From positions 62,001-126,000 of the forward strand of contig CAWFGB010000009.1 of assembly GCA_963815285.1 (NCBI GenBank): DNA of 64,000 bases, read 5' to 3'. Position numbers and translations under genes: made by a program. Source of the DNA: JACCSI01 sp963815285. GTDB lineage: Bacteria > Acidobacteriota > Vicinamibacteria > Vicinamibacterales > UBA2999. Of this stretch, positions 36,701 through 44,871 are shown piece after piece (within the stretch, counting starts at the first letter, position 1; the number at the start of each line of letters is the position of its first letter). The notes under the pieces are model-generated. The model saw nothing but the letters and a program-made list of their open reading frames with translations, was not told the DNA's origin and did not search any database.

Positions 36701-36824
36701 GCTGGTGGTGACGCCGGTGGCGTACTCGCTGTTCGATCAGATACAGGGCGCCCACCTGCTGCAGCGCAGCCTGGCGTGGATGCGCTTCCGGGGTCCCGCG
36801 GCGGCCGTTGAGCTTAGGGACTAG
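33708..36824 (+). CDS. RND-family efflux transporter (HAE1/AcrB type)
   Basis: This 1038-residue protein is a full RND pump with 12 TM helices and two large periplasmic loops. The N-terminus LCVQRPVFAWVLVLSLTVVG and LFAFGQLGVDRFPNVEIPTI are typical. TM4 has the proton-relay pair in SVGIVIDDAIVVLENIYRF, and TM10 has the conserved Lys in FGVVKKNSILQIDHANQL. The run PGGGGGGAIQF in the second porter domain is a glycine-rich loop. HAE1 pumps export hydrophobic drugs and lipophilic compounds using proton motive force. It forms an operon with TetR and the adaptor. Confidence 0.95.
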   Translation: MQWLAALCVQRPVFAWVLVLSLTVVGLFAFGQLGVDRFPNVEIPTIAVTTRLPGAAPEQIETEVTDKIEEAVNTISGIDTLSSTSSEGISQVIVAFKLEKSADIAAQEVRDRINRIMPQLPRTVLQPTVEKLDPTASPVITVAVTADKPVRDITEFADKVLRRRLESSDGVGQVVVIGGRNRQVNLWLDTALLQGQRLSVNDVARALQSQNADVPGGRMDQGAQSITLRTRGRVESIEGFGDVVLREVAGHPVRLRDIARVEDGMAEPRTQASVNGVPTVLLQIRKQSGTNTVEVARNVKARLAELQPILPPGYGLRIVRDEAQFIEASIASIQEHLVVGSILAAIVVWLFLGNLRSTFIAAISIPTSIVATFALVWFMGFTLNMLTMLALTLSVGIVIDDAIVVLENIYRFIEEKGMPPMQAAIEATREIGLAVMATTFSLVAIFAPVGFMSGMVGRFMQSFGLTMAFAVLVSLFVSFTLTPMMSAYWLKPAPKGTHRDSKHNRLFEPLDRVYARMLRWAMAHRGLVAVGAVLVLLSSVPLFQITAVNFTPEDDQSQFDLTLRAPEGTSLAATEVFANRLSAAVRRIPEVEFTLVTVAGDSAGTLNTASILVRLHPIEERDRDQFAIMSEVRDRILPDYGPLGLRTAVQASGGPGGGGGGAIQFMVQGPELRRLEEYSEALRAKALLIPGLVDVDTTLNAGKPEMSVYLDRPKASDLGVQIADAAEALRLLVAGDQVTTYNEAGEQYEVHLRAEEGNRSSQEAIGSLPVPSSRLGIVSLDNIATFGRGDSPATISRMGRQRQVTLNANMLPGTSQAAVQEQIAAAARELNFGPEYRADFAGRSRELNRTANAFLTAIALSFIFMYLILAAQFESWLHPITILLSLPLTLPFALLSLILFQQSLNIFSGLGLLVLFGVVKKNSILQIDHANQLRDAGMNTHDAVIQASRDRLRPILMTTLAFVAGMVPLVVSQGVGSATNHAIGWVVIGGQTMVLVVTLVVTPVAYSLFDQIQGAHLLQRSLAWMRFRGPAAAVELRD

Positions 36825-36859
36825 GGATTGGGATTGGGATTCACAAGCGGAAATCCCTC

Positions 36860-37415
36860 ATCTTAGTCCTGCACGCCAATCCTGCCGGAATCCATCTCGA
36901 GCGGGTATCCACCGAGGCGCTCGACGATGCGCGCGAGGATCTGGTGACGCTGCTGCAGTCATGCGTGCATCGCGGTGCCTCGCTGGGCTTCCTTGCGCCT
37001 CTTTCCGACGCCGAGGCCGGTGAGTACTGGAGTTCCATCGCACCCAGTGTCGCGTTGTGCGGCCGCGCGTTGATCGTGGCACGTGACGACGCGGACGGAC
37101 GCGTCGTAGGGGCTGGGCAACTCGCATTCGAGTTGAAGCCCAACGGACGACATCGTACCGAGGTCAACAAGATCATGGTGCTGCCATCCCATCGTCGCCG
37201 CGGCATCGCAGCGCGGGTGATGCACGAGCTCGAGCGGCTCGCGCGCGAGCGGTCGGTCTGGTTGCTGTTCTCGACACGAGCGAAGGCTTCGGCGGGGCGC
37301 GCGCGCTCTACGAATCGCTTGGCTACACCTACGTTGGCGGCATCCCGGATTACGCCCTCGATCCGGACGGGCGCCCGAAAAGAACCCGATTTACTATAAG
37401 AAACTCACGGGATAG
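36860..37415 (+). pseudogene. GNAT acetyltransferase remnant
   Basis: A GNAT N-acetyltransferase can be followed through three frames. The first reads ILVLHANPAGIHLERVSTEA, then ALIVARDDADGRVVGAGQLA and VNKIMVLPSHRRRGIAARVM, the acetyl-CoA loop (R-R-x-G-I-A). The frame drops one base near 37268, and the continuation LDTSEGFGGARALYESLGYT and GGIPDYALDPDGRP appears in the next. A second missing base near 37377 gives NPIYYKKLTG and a stop at 37413-37415. No ATG, GTG or TTG is in frame before 36944, so even the start is missing. It is directly downstream of the RND gene. It is probably decayed. Confidence 0.7.
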
Positions 37416-37586
37416 GGCCGCCCGGCCGTCCGTGCTACACTACGCAGGTCGGAAGCTAATCCCCGCCAGTACGCCCGCTCAGATTCGAATCACACAGACT
37501 CGCATCCGCGAACGCAACTCGAGCATCCAGCTCAGGGACAGTTTCCTTAGAAGGCATCGACAACGGTGCCGGAGTGTTAGGTCAAT

Positions 37587-37898
37587 ATGAGTCGCAAACT
37601 TTACGTAGGTAACCTTCCGTTCCAGACGACGGAAACCGATCTGGAAGCTCTCTTCGCCGGCAGCGGCGATGTCGCACAGGTCACGGTCATGCGCGACCGC
37701 GAAACCGGTCGCGCGCGTGGCTTCGCATTCGTCGAAATGGCCACAGACGAAGGAGCCAGCAAGGCTATCGAAACCCTGAACAACACCAGCTACGGTGGCC
37801 GCAACCTGTCGGTCAACGAAGCGCGTCCGCAGGAGCCCCGCTCGGGTGGCTTCGACGGTGGCGGCGGTCAACGCCGGCGGTCAGAACCCCGCTGGTAA
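37587..37898 (+). CDS. RRM-type RNA-binding protein
   Basis: This 103-residue protein has one RNA-recognition motif: RNP2 as KLYVGNLPF (residues 4-12) and RNP1 as RGFAFVEM (residues about 44-51), then NNTSYGGRNLSVNEARP and a short glycine/arginine tail (SGGFDGGGGQRRR). This is the small bacterial RRM family common in cyanobacteria, Acidobacteria and others, with roles in RNA stability or translation at low temperature. The start is ATG 37587 with GTTAGG upstream but no strong ribosome site. A strong hairpin follows its stop. Confidence 0.93.
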   Translation: MSRKLYVGNLPFQTTETDLEALFAGSGDVAQVTVMRDRETGRARGFAFVEMATDEGASKAIETLNNTSYGGRNLSVNEARPQEPRSGGFDGGGGQRRRSEPRW

Positions 37899-37920
37899 GT
37901 CGCCGGACAGACGAACGTAA

Positions 37921-37963
37921 GAACTGCGGTCGTGGGGGGCCTCGGCCCCTCAGATCGCAGTTC
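37921..37963. terminator. Strong hairpin between convergent genes
   Basis: GAACTGCG (37921-37928) pairs perfectly with CGCAGTTC (37956-37963). Inside lies a GC-rich inner stem of the form GGGCC-TC-GGCCC. It sits between the stop of the RRM gene (+) and the stop of the PQQ dehydrogenase gene (-) and probably terminates both. There is no U-tract. Confidence 0.65.
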
Positions 37964-37983
37964 CTGCGTACAGCGTCGCGCAG

Positions 37984-39672
37984 TTAGTCGAGCGCAAAGG
38001 CGAACACACGACCGTTGTTCGCGCCCGCCAGCACCGCCACATACTGCTTGCCGTCGATCATGTAGGTCACCGGCGTCGCCACGCCAGGTAGCATCTCATG
38101 CTCCCATAGCGCCTTGCCCGTCGCCGGATCGAACGCGTAGAGTTTGCCGCCCGCGTCGCCCACGAAAATCAGATTTCCCGCCGTCGAGAGCACGCCGCCA
38201 GCTGGGCGGAAATCGTTGCGCCATCGCTCGGTCTGCGCCACCGGATCCCAGGCGACGAGAAAACTCCGGATCTCGGGCATGGGAACCGGCTCCAGCTTGG
38301 CGGCACTCGCGCCGAGGCGTGTGCCGGTGTTCCATTGCCCGGGCTTGAACTCGAACTCGTCGACGTTGTGAAACACCGAGCTCGTCTCCTGTCCCGGGAA
38401 ATACACGAGCCCGGTCGCGGGGTGGTACGCCATCGGCGGCCAATGATGTGCGCCGATGGGCGAGGGCGACAGTCGCGCCGGCTTCTTGCCGTAGCGGGCT
38501 TCAGGCGTTTCGACCGGCCGGCCGGTCTTTGGGTCGATGTGGGTGGCCCAGGTGACCTTCGCGTACGGCGCCGCGGAGATGAACGCACCGGTCGCGCGAT
38601 CGAGCACGTAGAAGAACCCGTTCTTCGGTGCCTGCATCAACACCTTGCGTTCGCGGCCGCCAATCGTGAGGTTGGCCAGAATCATTGGCTGCGCCGAGTT
38701 GTAATCCCAGTCGTCACCGGGCGTCGTCTGGTAATGCCAGACGTACTCGCCGGTGCTCCCGCGTAGCGCCACGATCGATGACAGGTACAAATTGTCGCCA
38801 AAGCCTTGACTGCGATGGTCGCGGCTCCATGGCGATCCATTCCCCGTGCCGACGTAGACGAGATCAAGCTCGGAGTCGTAGGCGATGCCGTCCCAGGGCG
38901 TGCCGCCGCCGCCAAACTTCCACCACTCGCCGCGCCAGGTGCGCACGGCCATCTCCATCGATCGATCCTCGACGCCCTTCGAGGGATCGCCAGGCACCAC
39001 ATACCAGCGCCAGGCCTGCTTGCCGGTGTCCGCGTCATAGGCAGTGAGGTAGCCACGGACGCCGTACTCGCCGCCACCGTTCCCGATGATCACGCGGCCC
39101 TTCACTACACGCGGCGCGCCGGTGATGCTGTAATCAGTTCCCGCCGGCACCGTCTGCACCGACCAGACCACGGCGCCGGTCTTCGCATCGAGTGCGACCA
39201 GTCGGCCATCGAGCAGGCCGACAAACACCCGTCCTTGATAGATGGCGACACCGCGGTTGACCGGACCGCAACAGAATCGCGCGCCGCCCATCGCCGGCCC
39301 GCCCTTGACCAGCGCCGGATCCCACTTCCACTTGAGTGTGCCGGTTCGTGCGTCTATCGCGTACACGACGCTCCAGGTGGACGTGCCATATAGCATTCCG
39401 TCCCAGACGAGAGGTGTTGTTTCGACCTTGCCGTCGGAGCCGACTTCAGTGGACCAGGCGAGCTTCAAACGGCTCACGTTTGTCGTATCGATGTGCGTCA
39501 ACGGGCTGTGGTGGGTTTCCGCGTAGTCACGCCCGTAAGACACCCACTCTTCGGCGGGTGGATTGAGCAGGGTCGCATCGGTAACCTGTCGCGACTGTGC
39601 GGACAGCACAGCGGCGGTGACGACAAGCGCAAAACCGGCAAGCGAACCGATAAATCGAAACGCGACGCGCAT
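37984..39672 (-). CDS. PQQ-dependent alcohol dehydrogenase-like quinoprotein
   Basis: The start ATG 39672 follows ACAGGAG; the upstream frame lacks a signal. The 562-residue product has a signal peptide (IGSLAGFALVVTAAVLSAQ) and an eight-bladed propeller. Key features: GGARFCCGPVNRG has the adjacent Cys pair that caps PQQ, GDDWDYNSAQP holds the catalytic Asp region, and blade repeats such as AIDARTGTLKWKWDPA, ALDAKTGAVVW and AFDPATGKALWEHE are the W-docking motifs. It lacks a C-terminal cytochrome c domain, so electrons must go to a separate acceptor. Ca2+ or lanthanide use cannot be settled by eye. It is periplasmic. Confidence 0.92.
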   Translation of the reverse strand: MRVAFRFIGSLAGFALVVTAAVLSAQSRQVTDATLLNPPAEEWVSYGRDYAETHHSPLTHIDTTNVSRLKLAWSTEVGSDGKVETTPLVWDGMLYGTSTWSVVYAIDARTGTLKWKWDPALVKGGPAMGGARFCCGPVNRGVAIYQGRVFVGLLDGRLVALDAKTGAVVWSVQTVPAGTDYSITGAPRVVKGRVIIGNGGGEYGVRGYLTAYDADTGKQAWRWYVVPGDPSKGVEDRSMEMAVRTWRGEWWKFGGGGTPWDGIAYDSELDLVYVGTGNGSPWSRDHRSQGFGDNLYLSSIVALRGSTGEYVWHYQTTPGDDWDYNSAQPMILANLTIGGRERKVLMQAPKNGFFYVLDRATGAFISAAPYAKVTWATHIDPKTGRPVETPEARYGKKPARLSPSPIGAHHWPPMAYHPATGLVYFPGQETSSVFHNVDEFEFKPGQWNTGTRLGASAAKLEPVPMPEIRSFLVAWDPVAQTERWRNDFRPAGGVLSTAGNLIFVGDAGGKLYAFDPATGKALWEHEMLPGVATPVTYMIDGKQYVAVLAGANNGRVFAFALD

Positions 39673-39884
39673 CAGGCTGTTCTCCTGTGTTCCGTAGGCT
39701 CGGGCCGAGCTGGTTGCTGCGAAGTGTAGCCTAACGGCCGCCGGCCTGCGGTTCAAACCCTGGCCAACGCGGCAAGGTATTACAGGTCAGCGGTTTAGCG
39801 CAGTTCTGTCCTTGACTTTCGGGGTCCTCCTCCCCATAATCGCGGGACGGGTTGTTGACCCTCCAGCCCCTTCCCCAGGACAGT

Positions 39885-40814
39885 ATGGCGCTCGAAGACC
39901 CCATCCGCTCATCCGTCGATAAGGCACTCAACGACCTCACCGCTCGCCTGGACCAGGACCTGCGCGCCCTCATCCAGCACTTGATCACCGCCACGCGTGA
40001 AGAGCACGACGCCGCGGTGGCTGCCGTGCGGCGGGAGGCACGCGAAGAGGCGGCCGCCGAGACCCAGCGACAGTTAGCCGAAGCGCAAGACCGTGCGCGG
40101 GCAAGTATCGACGAGGCGGTCAACGCCGCCAGAACTGATGAACGCTTGAAGGCGGCACATGACATGCGCCAGCTGGTAGAGGCCGAGATGGCCGAGCTGA
40201 CGCGGGTGCTCGACGGCGTACGCGCCCTTGATGGCGCAACTTCGCTCGGCGAAGTGCTGGACGCCCTTGGTCAGTCGGCTGGCCGTGAGGCTTCGCGTGC
40301 GGCGGTGTTGGTGTTGAGAAACGATCGGCTGCTGGGCTGGAAGCTCTGCGGCTTTGGGGCCACGGACAGTGAACCCAAGACCATCGATGTCGGTCTCAAT
40401 GACAGCGGCGTCCTCGGGCTAGCCGTTTCGGCCGCGCGTCCCGTGACGACGAGAGACAGCCAGCGTGCGGCGGAAGGACCGGGCTTCACATCCCTGCCGG
40501 TCGACCGAATGGGATTTGCCATGCCCGTGATCGTCGGCGGGCGAGTAGTCGCAGTGGTCTATGCGGACAGCGTTACGACGGAAGGACAGGAACACGTGGT
40601 GCCAAGCGGGTGGCCTGAGGTGATCGAGTTGCTCGCACGTCACGCCGGCCGATGTCTCGAAGCGCTGATAGTGCAGAAGACCGCCAACCCGCAATCGCCA
40701 CGATTCTGGGGTCCCGGTGTGGTGCGGCCCAACCTGGAGTCGGTGTCCGCGGCCGAACCTCAGGCGGAGACATCATCGCCGAGCGATTCTCCACCCTCGG
40801 GCGCCATGACATGA
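39885..40814 (+). CDS. Coiled-coil protein with GAF-like domain
   Basis: Starting at ATG 39885, the 309-residue product opens with a long Ala/Glu/Arg-rich coiled coil (residues about 15-110: REAREEAAAETQRQLAEAQD and so on). A GAF-like sensor domain follows: RAAVLVLRNDRLLGWKLCGF, DSGVLGLAVSAARPVTTRD, LPVDRMGFAMPVIVGGRVVA and VVYADSVTTEG, with the R-MGFAMP(V)-x-VGGRVVAVVYAD signature. A Ser/Pro-rich tail ends it. The layout suggests a cytoplasmic scaffold or ligand sensor. Its TGA overlaps the start of the lytic transglycosylase (ATGA), so the two are coupled; why a sensor is tied to a wall enzyme is not obvious. Confidence 0.75.
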   Translation: MALEDPIRSSVDKALNDLTARLDQDLRALIQHLITATREEHDAAVAAVRREAREEAAAETQRQLAEAQDRARASIDEAVNAARTDERLKAAHDMRQLVEAEMAELTRVLDGVRALDGATSLGEVLDALGQSAGREASRAAVLVLRNDRLLGWKLCGFGATDSEPKTIDVGLNDSGVLGLAVSAARPVTTRDSQRAAEGPGFTSLPVDRMGFAMPVIVGGRVVAVVYADSVTTEGQEHVVPSGWPEVIELLARHAGRCLEALIVQKTANPQSPRFWGPGVVRPNLESVSAAEPQAETSSPSDSPPSGAMT

Positions 40815-43033
40815 CGCAACGCCGCCTTCAAGACGAGCGGCTGTTGTGGCCGCTCATCGCGTCGGCGCTCATCCTCACGGCGCAGGCATGGAGTGGTGGC
40901 GGGGAGCTGCAGCAGTCAGCGGCAACCGCTCCAGGCAACCCGCTTGAAGCCGGATTAACTCCGACGACGCACGCGCCGGTGCCGGCGCGGCTCGAAGCTA
41001 TGTGGTACGTGCCCGCTGGCGACCGGCCGTCGAGTGAAACCGTCCAACGTCTCGCGCGCGGCGTGCAGATACTGGACGAAGGCGGAGAGGCCGCAGAGGC
41101 GCTGCCGCTGGTCAACAACCCTGCGATGTTCAAAACCAGCGTCGGCGACTACGCACGCTATTATGCCGGGCTCGCCCTGCAACAACTCGATCGCCTCGAC
41201 GAAGCGGACGCGGCCTTTGTCGTTGTCGCGGAGCGAAAGCTCGAGGCGCAACTGCCGGAATCAGCTCTCTATCGCCGCGCCGAAATTCGTGAGGCACGCC
41301 AGGATTTCGCGGGCGCCGTCGCCATCTACGATCAGCTGCTCGCCCGCAAGCCCGCGTCTCCCCAGGTCGCGCTGGTTAAATTGGCGTCCGCCGCCGCATC
41401 GGCCGGCGACTCCGCGCGTGCGGTCGAACTGCATCGCCGCGTGTTGCGGGAGTTCGCGCTCAGTGCGGAGGCCGCGGAGGCCGAACGGCTCCTCGAGGAG
41501 ATCGGTGGCTTCGCGCTCGACACGCCGGCACAGGTCGAAGTGGAACTTGGCCGCGCGGAGGCGCTGTTCGACGCGCGCCGCTTCGATCGCGCCAGGAGCG
41601 CATACGCTCGTGTCCGGAGCGCCCTCACCGGCGAGGATCAGCACCGCGTGACAGTCCGTCTCGCGCAGATTGACCTCGCTCTGGGTCAGGCGAGACTCGC
41701 GCGTGATGTGTTCCGGCGCTACGTCGGGCACCGAACCCTGGGCCTCGATGCGCAGTACGGGATGCTCGCCGCCGCTCGCGCGCTGGGAGAGCATGCCGAG
41801 GCCGATACGCTGACCGAGGATTTCGTTGCGCGCTATCCAGAGCACCCCCGGTCAGAGGAAGCGCTGAATGAGATGGCACGCCGCTATGTGCTCGACGATG
41901 ACGATGGCAAGGCGGCCGAAGTCTACACACGCATGGTGGACCGCTTTCCGGGAGGGGGGTTTGCGGAGCGTGGCGCGTGGAAGGCCGGTTGGTGGGCCTA
42001 TCGCGAGAACAACTTCCCGGAGACGATTCGGATCTTCGAGCGCGGCGCGGCGCGCTTCCCAAGGTCGGACTATCGGCCGGCCTGGCTCTATTGGACGGCG
42101 CGCTCGTACGAACGTATGGGCGGCGCGCAGTCGAAAGCGGTCGAACGCTACCGGCTCACGGCCACGGATTACCTGAACTGGTACTACGGCCGTCTCGCCT
42201 GGAAGCGCCTCGAAGACCTCGCGCAAGCCACCGTCACACCAGGCGTACGACGCGTCGTCCAAACGCCGCCCGCCGCGCCGCCAAACCTGGGCCTGGTCCA
42301 GGCCCTCATCACCGCCGGGTTGTATCGCCCCGCGCTCAACGAACTTCAGTACGCGCAACGCGTGTGGGGCAATTCGGCGCCGCTGCAGGCGACGATTGCG
42401 GTGGTCCACAACCGCATGGGAGATCTGCGTCTGGGCATTTCCGCGATGCGTCGGGCGTATCCGCAATTTCTCGCCGCCGGCGGCGAAGACCTGCCGGTTG
42501 AGATCCTCCGCATCATTTTCCCGCTCGACTTCTGGCCGCTTTTGAAGGGCAATGCCCAGGCGCAAGGGCTGGATCCGTTCATCGTCGCGGCGCTGGCAGC
42601 CCAGGAATCCACTTTTGACCCGAAGATTCGCTCCTCAGCCAACGCCGTGGGGTTGATGCAGATCATTCCGCCAACCGGGCGACGATTAGCGCGACAGGTG
42701 GGCCTACGCAACTTCACCGCACGCGCACTCGAGAATCCCGAGATCAACGCCCGGCTCGGCACGCGATATTTCGGCAATATGGTGAAGGAGTTTGGCGGCT
42801 ATCACTTCGCGCTGGCCGGGTACAACGCTGGCGAGCATCGCGTGCGGCGCTGGAATGAGCAAGCGCCAGGGCTGCCGCAGGACGAGTGGATCGACAACAT
42901 TCCCTATCCGGAAACACAGAACTACGTGAAGCGCATCCTCGGCACCGCAGAAGACTATCGCCGTCTGTACGGCGAGAACAAACCGGCGACCAGGGCGCCG
43001 GTCAAGAAAGCGCCACCGAAGAAGCGCGGCTAA
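40811..43033 (+). CDS. slt: Soluble lytic murein transglycosylase (Slt70-like)
   Basis: This 740-residue protein begins with a signal-anchor (LLWPLIASALILTAQAW). A long superhelical region of TPR-like repeats spans residues about 75-560 (ALPLVNNPAMFKTSVGDYAR, FDRARSAYARVRSALTG, YPEHPRSEEALNEMARRYV). The C-terminal SLT domain has ALAAQESTFDPKIRSSANAV with the catalytic Glu, GLMQIIPPTGRRLARQVGL, and FALAGYNAGEHRVRRWNEQ. Slt enzymes cleave peptidoglycan glycan strands to 1,6-anhydro-muropeptides. A Lys/Ala/Pro-rich tail ends it. Translation is coupled to the coiled-coil/GAF gene upstream. Confidence 0.92.
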   Translation: MTQRRLQDERLLWPLIASALILTAQAWSGGGELQQSAATAPGNPLEAGLTPTTHAPVPARLEAMWYVPAGDRPSSETVQRLARGVQILDEGGEAAEALPLVNNPAMFKTSVGDYARYYAGLALQQLDRLDEADAAFVVVAERKLEAQLPESALYRRAEIREARQDFAGAVAIYDQLLARKPASPQVALVKLASAAASAGDSARAVELHRRVLREFALSAEAAEAERLLEEIGGFALDTPAQVEVELGRAEALFDARRFDRARSAYARVRSALTGEDQHRVTVRLAQIDLALGQARLARDVFRRYVGHRTLGLDAQYGMLAAARALGEHAEADTLTEDFVARYPEHPRSEEALNEMARRYVLDDDDGKAAEVYTRMVDRFPGGGFAERGAWKAGWWAYRENNFPETIRIFERGAARFPRSDYRPAWLYWTARSYERMGGAQSKAVERYRLTATDYLNWYYGRLAWKRLEDLAQATVTPGVRRVVQTPPAAPPNLGLVQALITAGLYRPALNELQYAQRVWGNSAPLQATIAVVHNRMGDLRLGISAMRRAYPQFLAAGGEDLPVEILRIIFPLDFWPLLKGNAQAQGLDPFIVAALAAQESTFDPKIRSSANAVGLMQIIPPTGRRLARQVGLRNFTARALENPEINARLGTRYFGNMVKEFGGYHFALAGYNAGEHRVRRWNEQAPGLPQDEWIDNIPYPETQNYVKRILGTAEDYRRLYGENKPATRAPVKKAPPKKRG

Positions 43034-43096
43034 CCTGCTCTCGGCTACCAGCTGAACGCCCTGAGAGCCGAAAGCGAAACAAACATTACGAGCAGG
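43034..43096. terminator. Nested hairpin between convergent genes
   Basis: CCTGCTC (43034-43040) pairs with GAGCAGG (43090-43096), and inside it TCGGCT (43041-43046) pairs with AGCCGA (43066-43071). It fills the gap between the stops of the lytic transglycosylase (+) and the membrane protein (-). It is a likely bidirectional terminator without a U-tract. Confidence 0.45.
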
Positions 43097-43097
43097 C

Positions 43098-44727
43098 CTA
43101 GTTGGGCCAGGCGACGATCTCGTAGAGCCGCACCGATCCTTCCAGCGCGAGCGGCCGGAGATACGGGGAATAGGCGTCAAGGCGCTCCAACAGTCGCTCG
43201 CGCGCGCGGGTGTTGTACATGTCGAGGTGGAAGACCACGTAGCGTGCGCCCACTGTGCTCAGGATGCGGAAGGACTCACGCGTCGGAAATGACGATAGCG
43301 GAACCACGCTCCTGCGAAAGTCGTTCGGGATGTAGTCGCTGTAGCCGTTGACAAGCGGCTGCCAGTGCATGGTGGAGTTCAACATGTAGTACGCGTGCCG
43401 CGGGAAGTCGTACCGCTCGTACCAATAGGGGAACTCCGCGACCGCGCCGTGAGGGAGCGTGGCCAGGAGGCGGTATACCGGCGACAGTGGGGGCACCTCG
43501 CGAAACTGCGACAGCGGAGCGGTCGTCAGTTCGGCGACCGCGGCCGTCAACAGCATGGCCGTGACCAGACGCGGCCGTTGAATCCTCGGGAGCAGATGTG
43601 CCACCGCGATCGACGCGAACACGACGAGCGACAGGGTGACCAGGATTCCCGTCCGGGATGGCGCGCGGAGAAACGAAAAGATCGGAATGATTTCGTAGAA
43701 CAGCCGATACAAACCGGCCTCGGGACCGAACGACGACCAGAAGGCGATGACCGCAATCAGCAGATACAGTGTCGCCGTATCGGGAACGCGCCGCAGCAGC
43801 ACGACGGCGCCGCAGATGCCCAACGTCACCGTCAGCAGGCCCGGGAAGAGCACCTCGCTGAAGGCGCCCAGCGCGGGCAGCCACCAGCGATGCGCCCAGG
43901 CCGCCGAGGCGCCCCACGCGCCGAGATTCGCCGAGTACCTGTTGCGCATCGTCGAGCGTCCGGGCGAACCCGAAGGTTTCCTGCACATACAGGTACGGAA
44001 GAAAGAACGGCAGCGCCAGACCGATGCTGATGAAGGCGGCCAGTACGATGGCGATCCAGTAGTCACGCGATCGCCAGAGTGAACGCGAGATTGCGTACAC
44101 TATCGTCCCAAGGCCGACCATGAAGGCGGCAAAGATCCCGTAATACGCACACGACAGCGCGGTGGCCCACAGCAGGGTGCCCAATACGACCGAGCGCGTG
44201 ACCGTCGGCGTGTCCACCAGGCGGTGAAACGCAAACATGCACCACGGCAGCGTGCCGATGAAGAGCAGCTGCACATGGGCCGTGCGGGCAAACATGAACG
44301 GGCAAAACGCGAACAGCACGCCCGCCAGACTCGCGGCGGGCCTGCTGCCCGACAGATATCTCGTCAGATAGTAGGCGCCGGCAAACGCGATCACGAACGA
44401 GGCGAGAAAGACGACGTTATGCGTGGTGTGTGGATTCTTCGTCGCCAGCCAGACCGGCGCGCCGAGCGCGCCTGCGCCGAGGTTCGCCTCCGAAAAGGCC
44501 AGGGTATTGCGATGGGGATGGAAGATATTGGCGTCGTAGACGCGCAGTGGCGATGTTGTAAGCGCATGCGCCACCCACGACACAACCCAGATGCTCCAGC
44601 GTCCGTCGTCGGTGTTGACGCGCCCGATACGATCGATATTGAAGGCGACGGGATAGGTGAGCGTAACGGAGAGTGCTGTCGCGGCGATGACGACCCAGAG
44701 GCCCTCGATCGCTCGGCGCGAACGCAT
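43098..44727 (-). pseudogene. Polytopic membrane protein, glycosyltransferase-like (GT-C), frameshifted
   Basis: From ATG 44727 leftward the first frame gives a series of TM helices with a conserved start: VIAATALSVTLTYPVAFNID, NTDDGRWSIWVVSWVAHAL, FHPHRNTLAFSEANLGAGAL and HLQLLF-like text in AHVQLLFIGTLPWCMFAFHR, typical of bacterial GT-C-fold proteins of the DUF6541/PMT-like group. The frame breaks near 43941-43950. The next frame continues as NLGAWGASAAWAHRWWLPAL, LVTLSLVVFASIAVAHLL, HAYYMLNSTMHWQPLVNGYS and a soluble C-terminus ending YEIVAWPN. One base restores about 540 residues. The lipid-linked sugar substrate is unknown. Confidence 0.75.
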
Positions 44728-44788
44728 GAGCGGCTATGATAGCATGCGACCCTTCAACACGGAGGTCTCCACAGGCGTTCTTCTGGTG

Positions 44789-44868
44789 TTCTCGAAGAAC
44801 CTTCGTGCGAACGACCGTGCAGAACCCTTGTGCAGACCTCCGTGCAGAACCCTCGTGAAGAACCTGCG
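44789..44868. repeat. Degenerate 12-14-bp tandem repeat before the methyltransferase
   Basis: About six imperfect copies of a unit like CCGTGCAGAACCCT follow each other. Examples are CGTGCAGAACCCT at 44841-44853 and CCGTGCAGAACCCT at 44815-44828. The array ends four bases before the ATG at 44872, so it forms the mRNA leader. A similar unit, CCGTGCGGGAACC, precedes infC at 60377-60421. Confidence 0.6.
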
Positions 44869-44871
44869 TTA

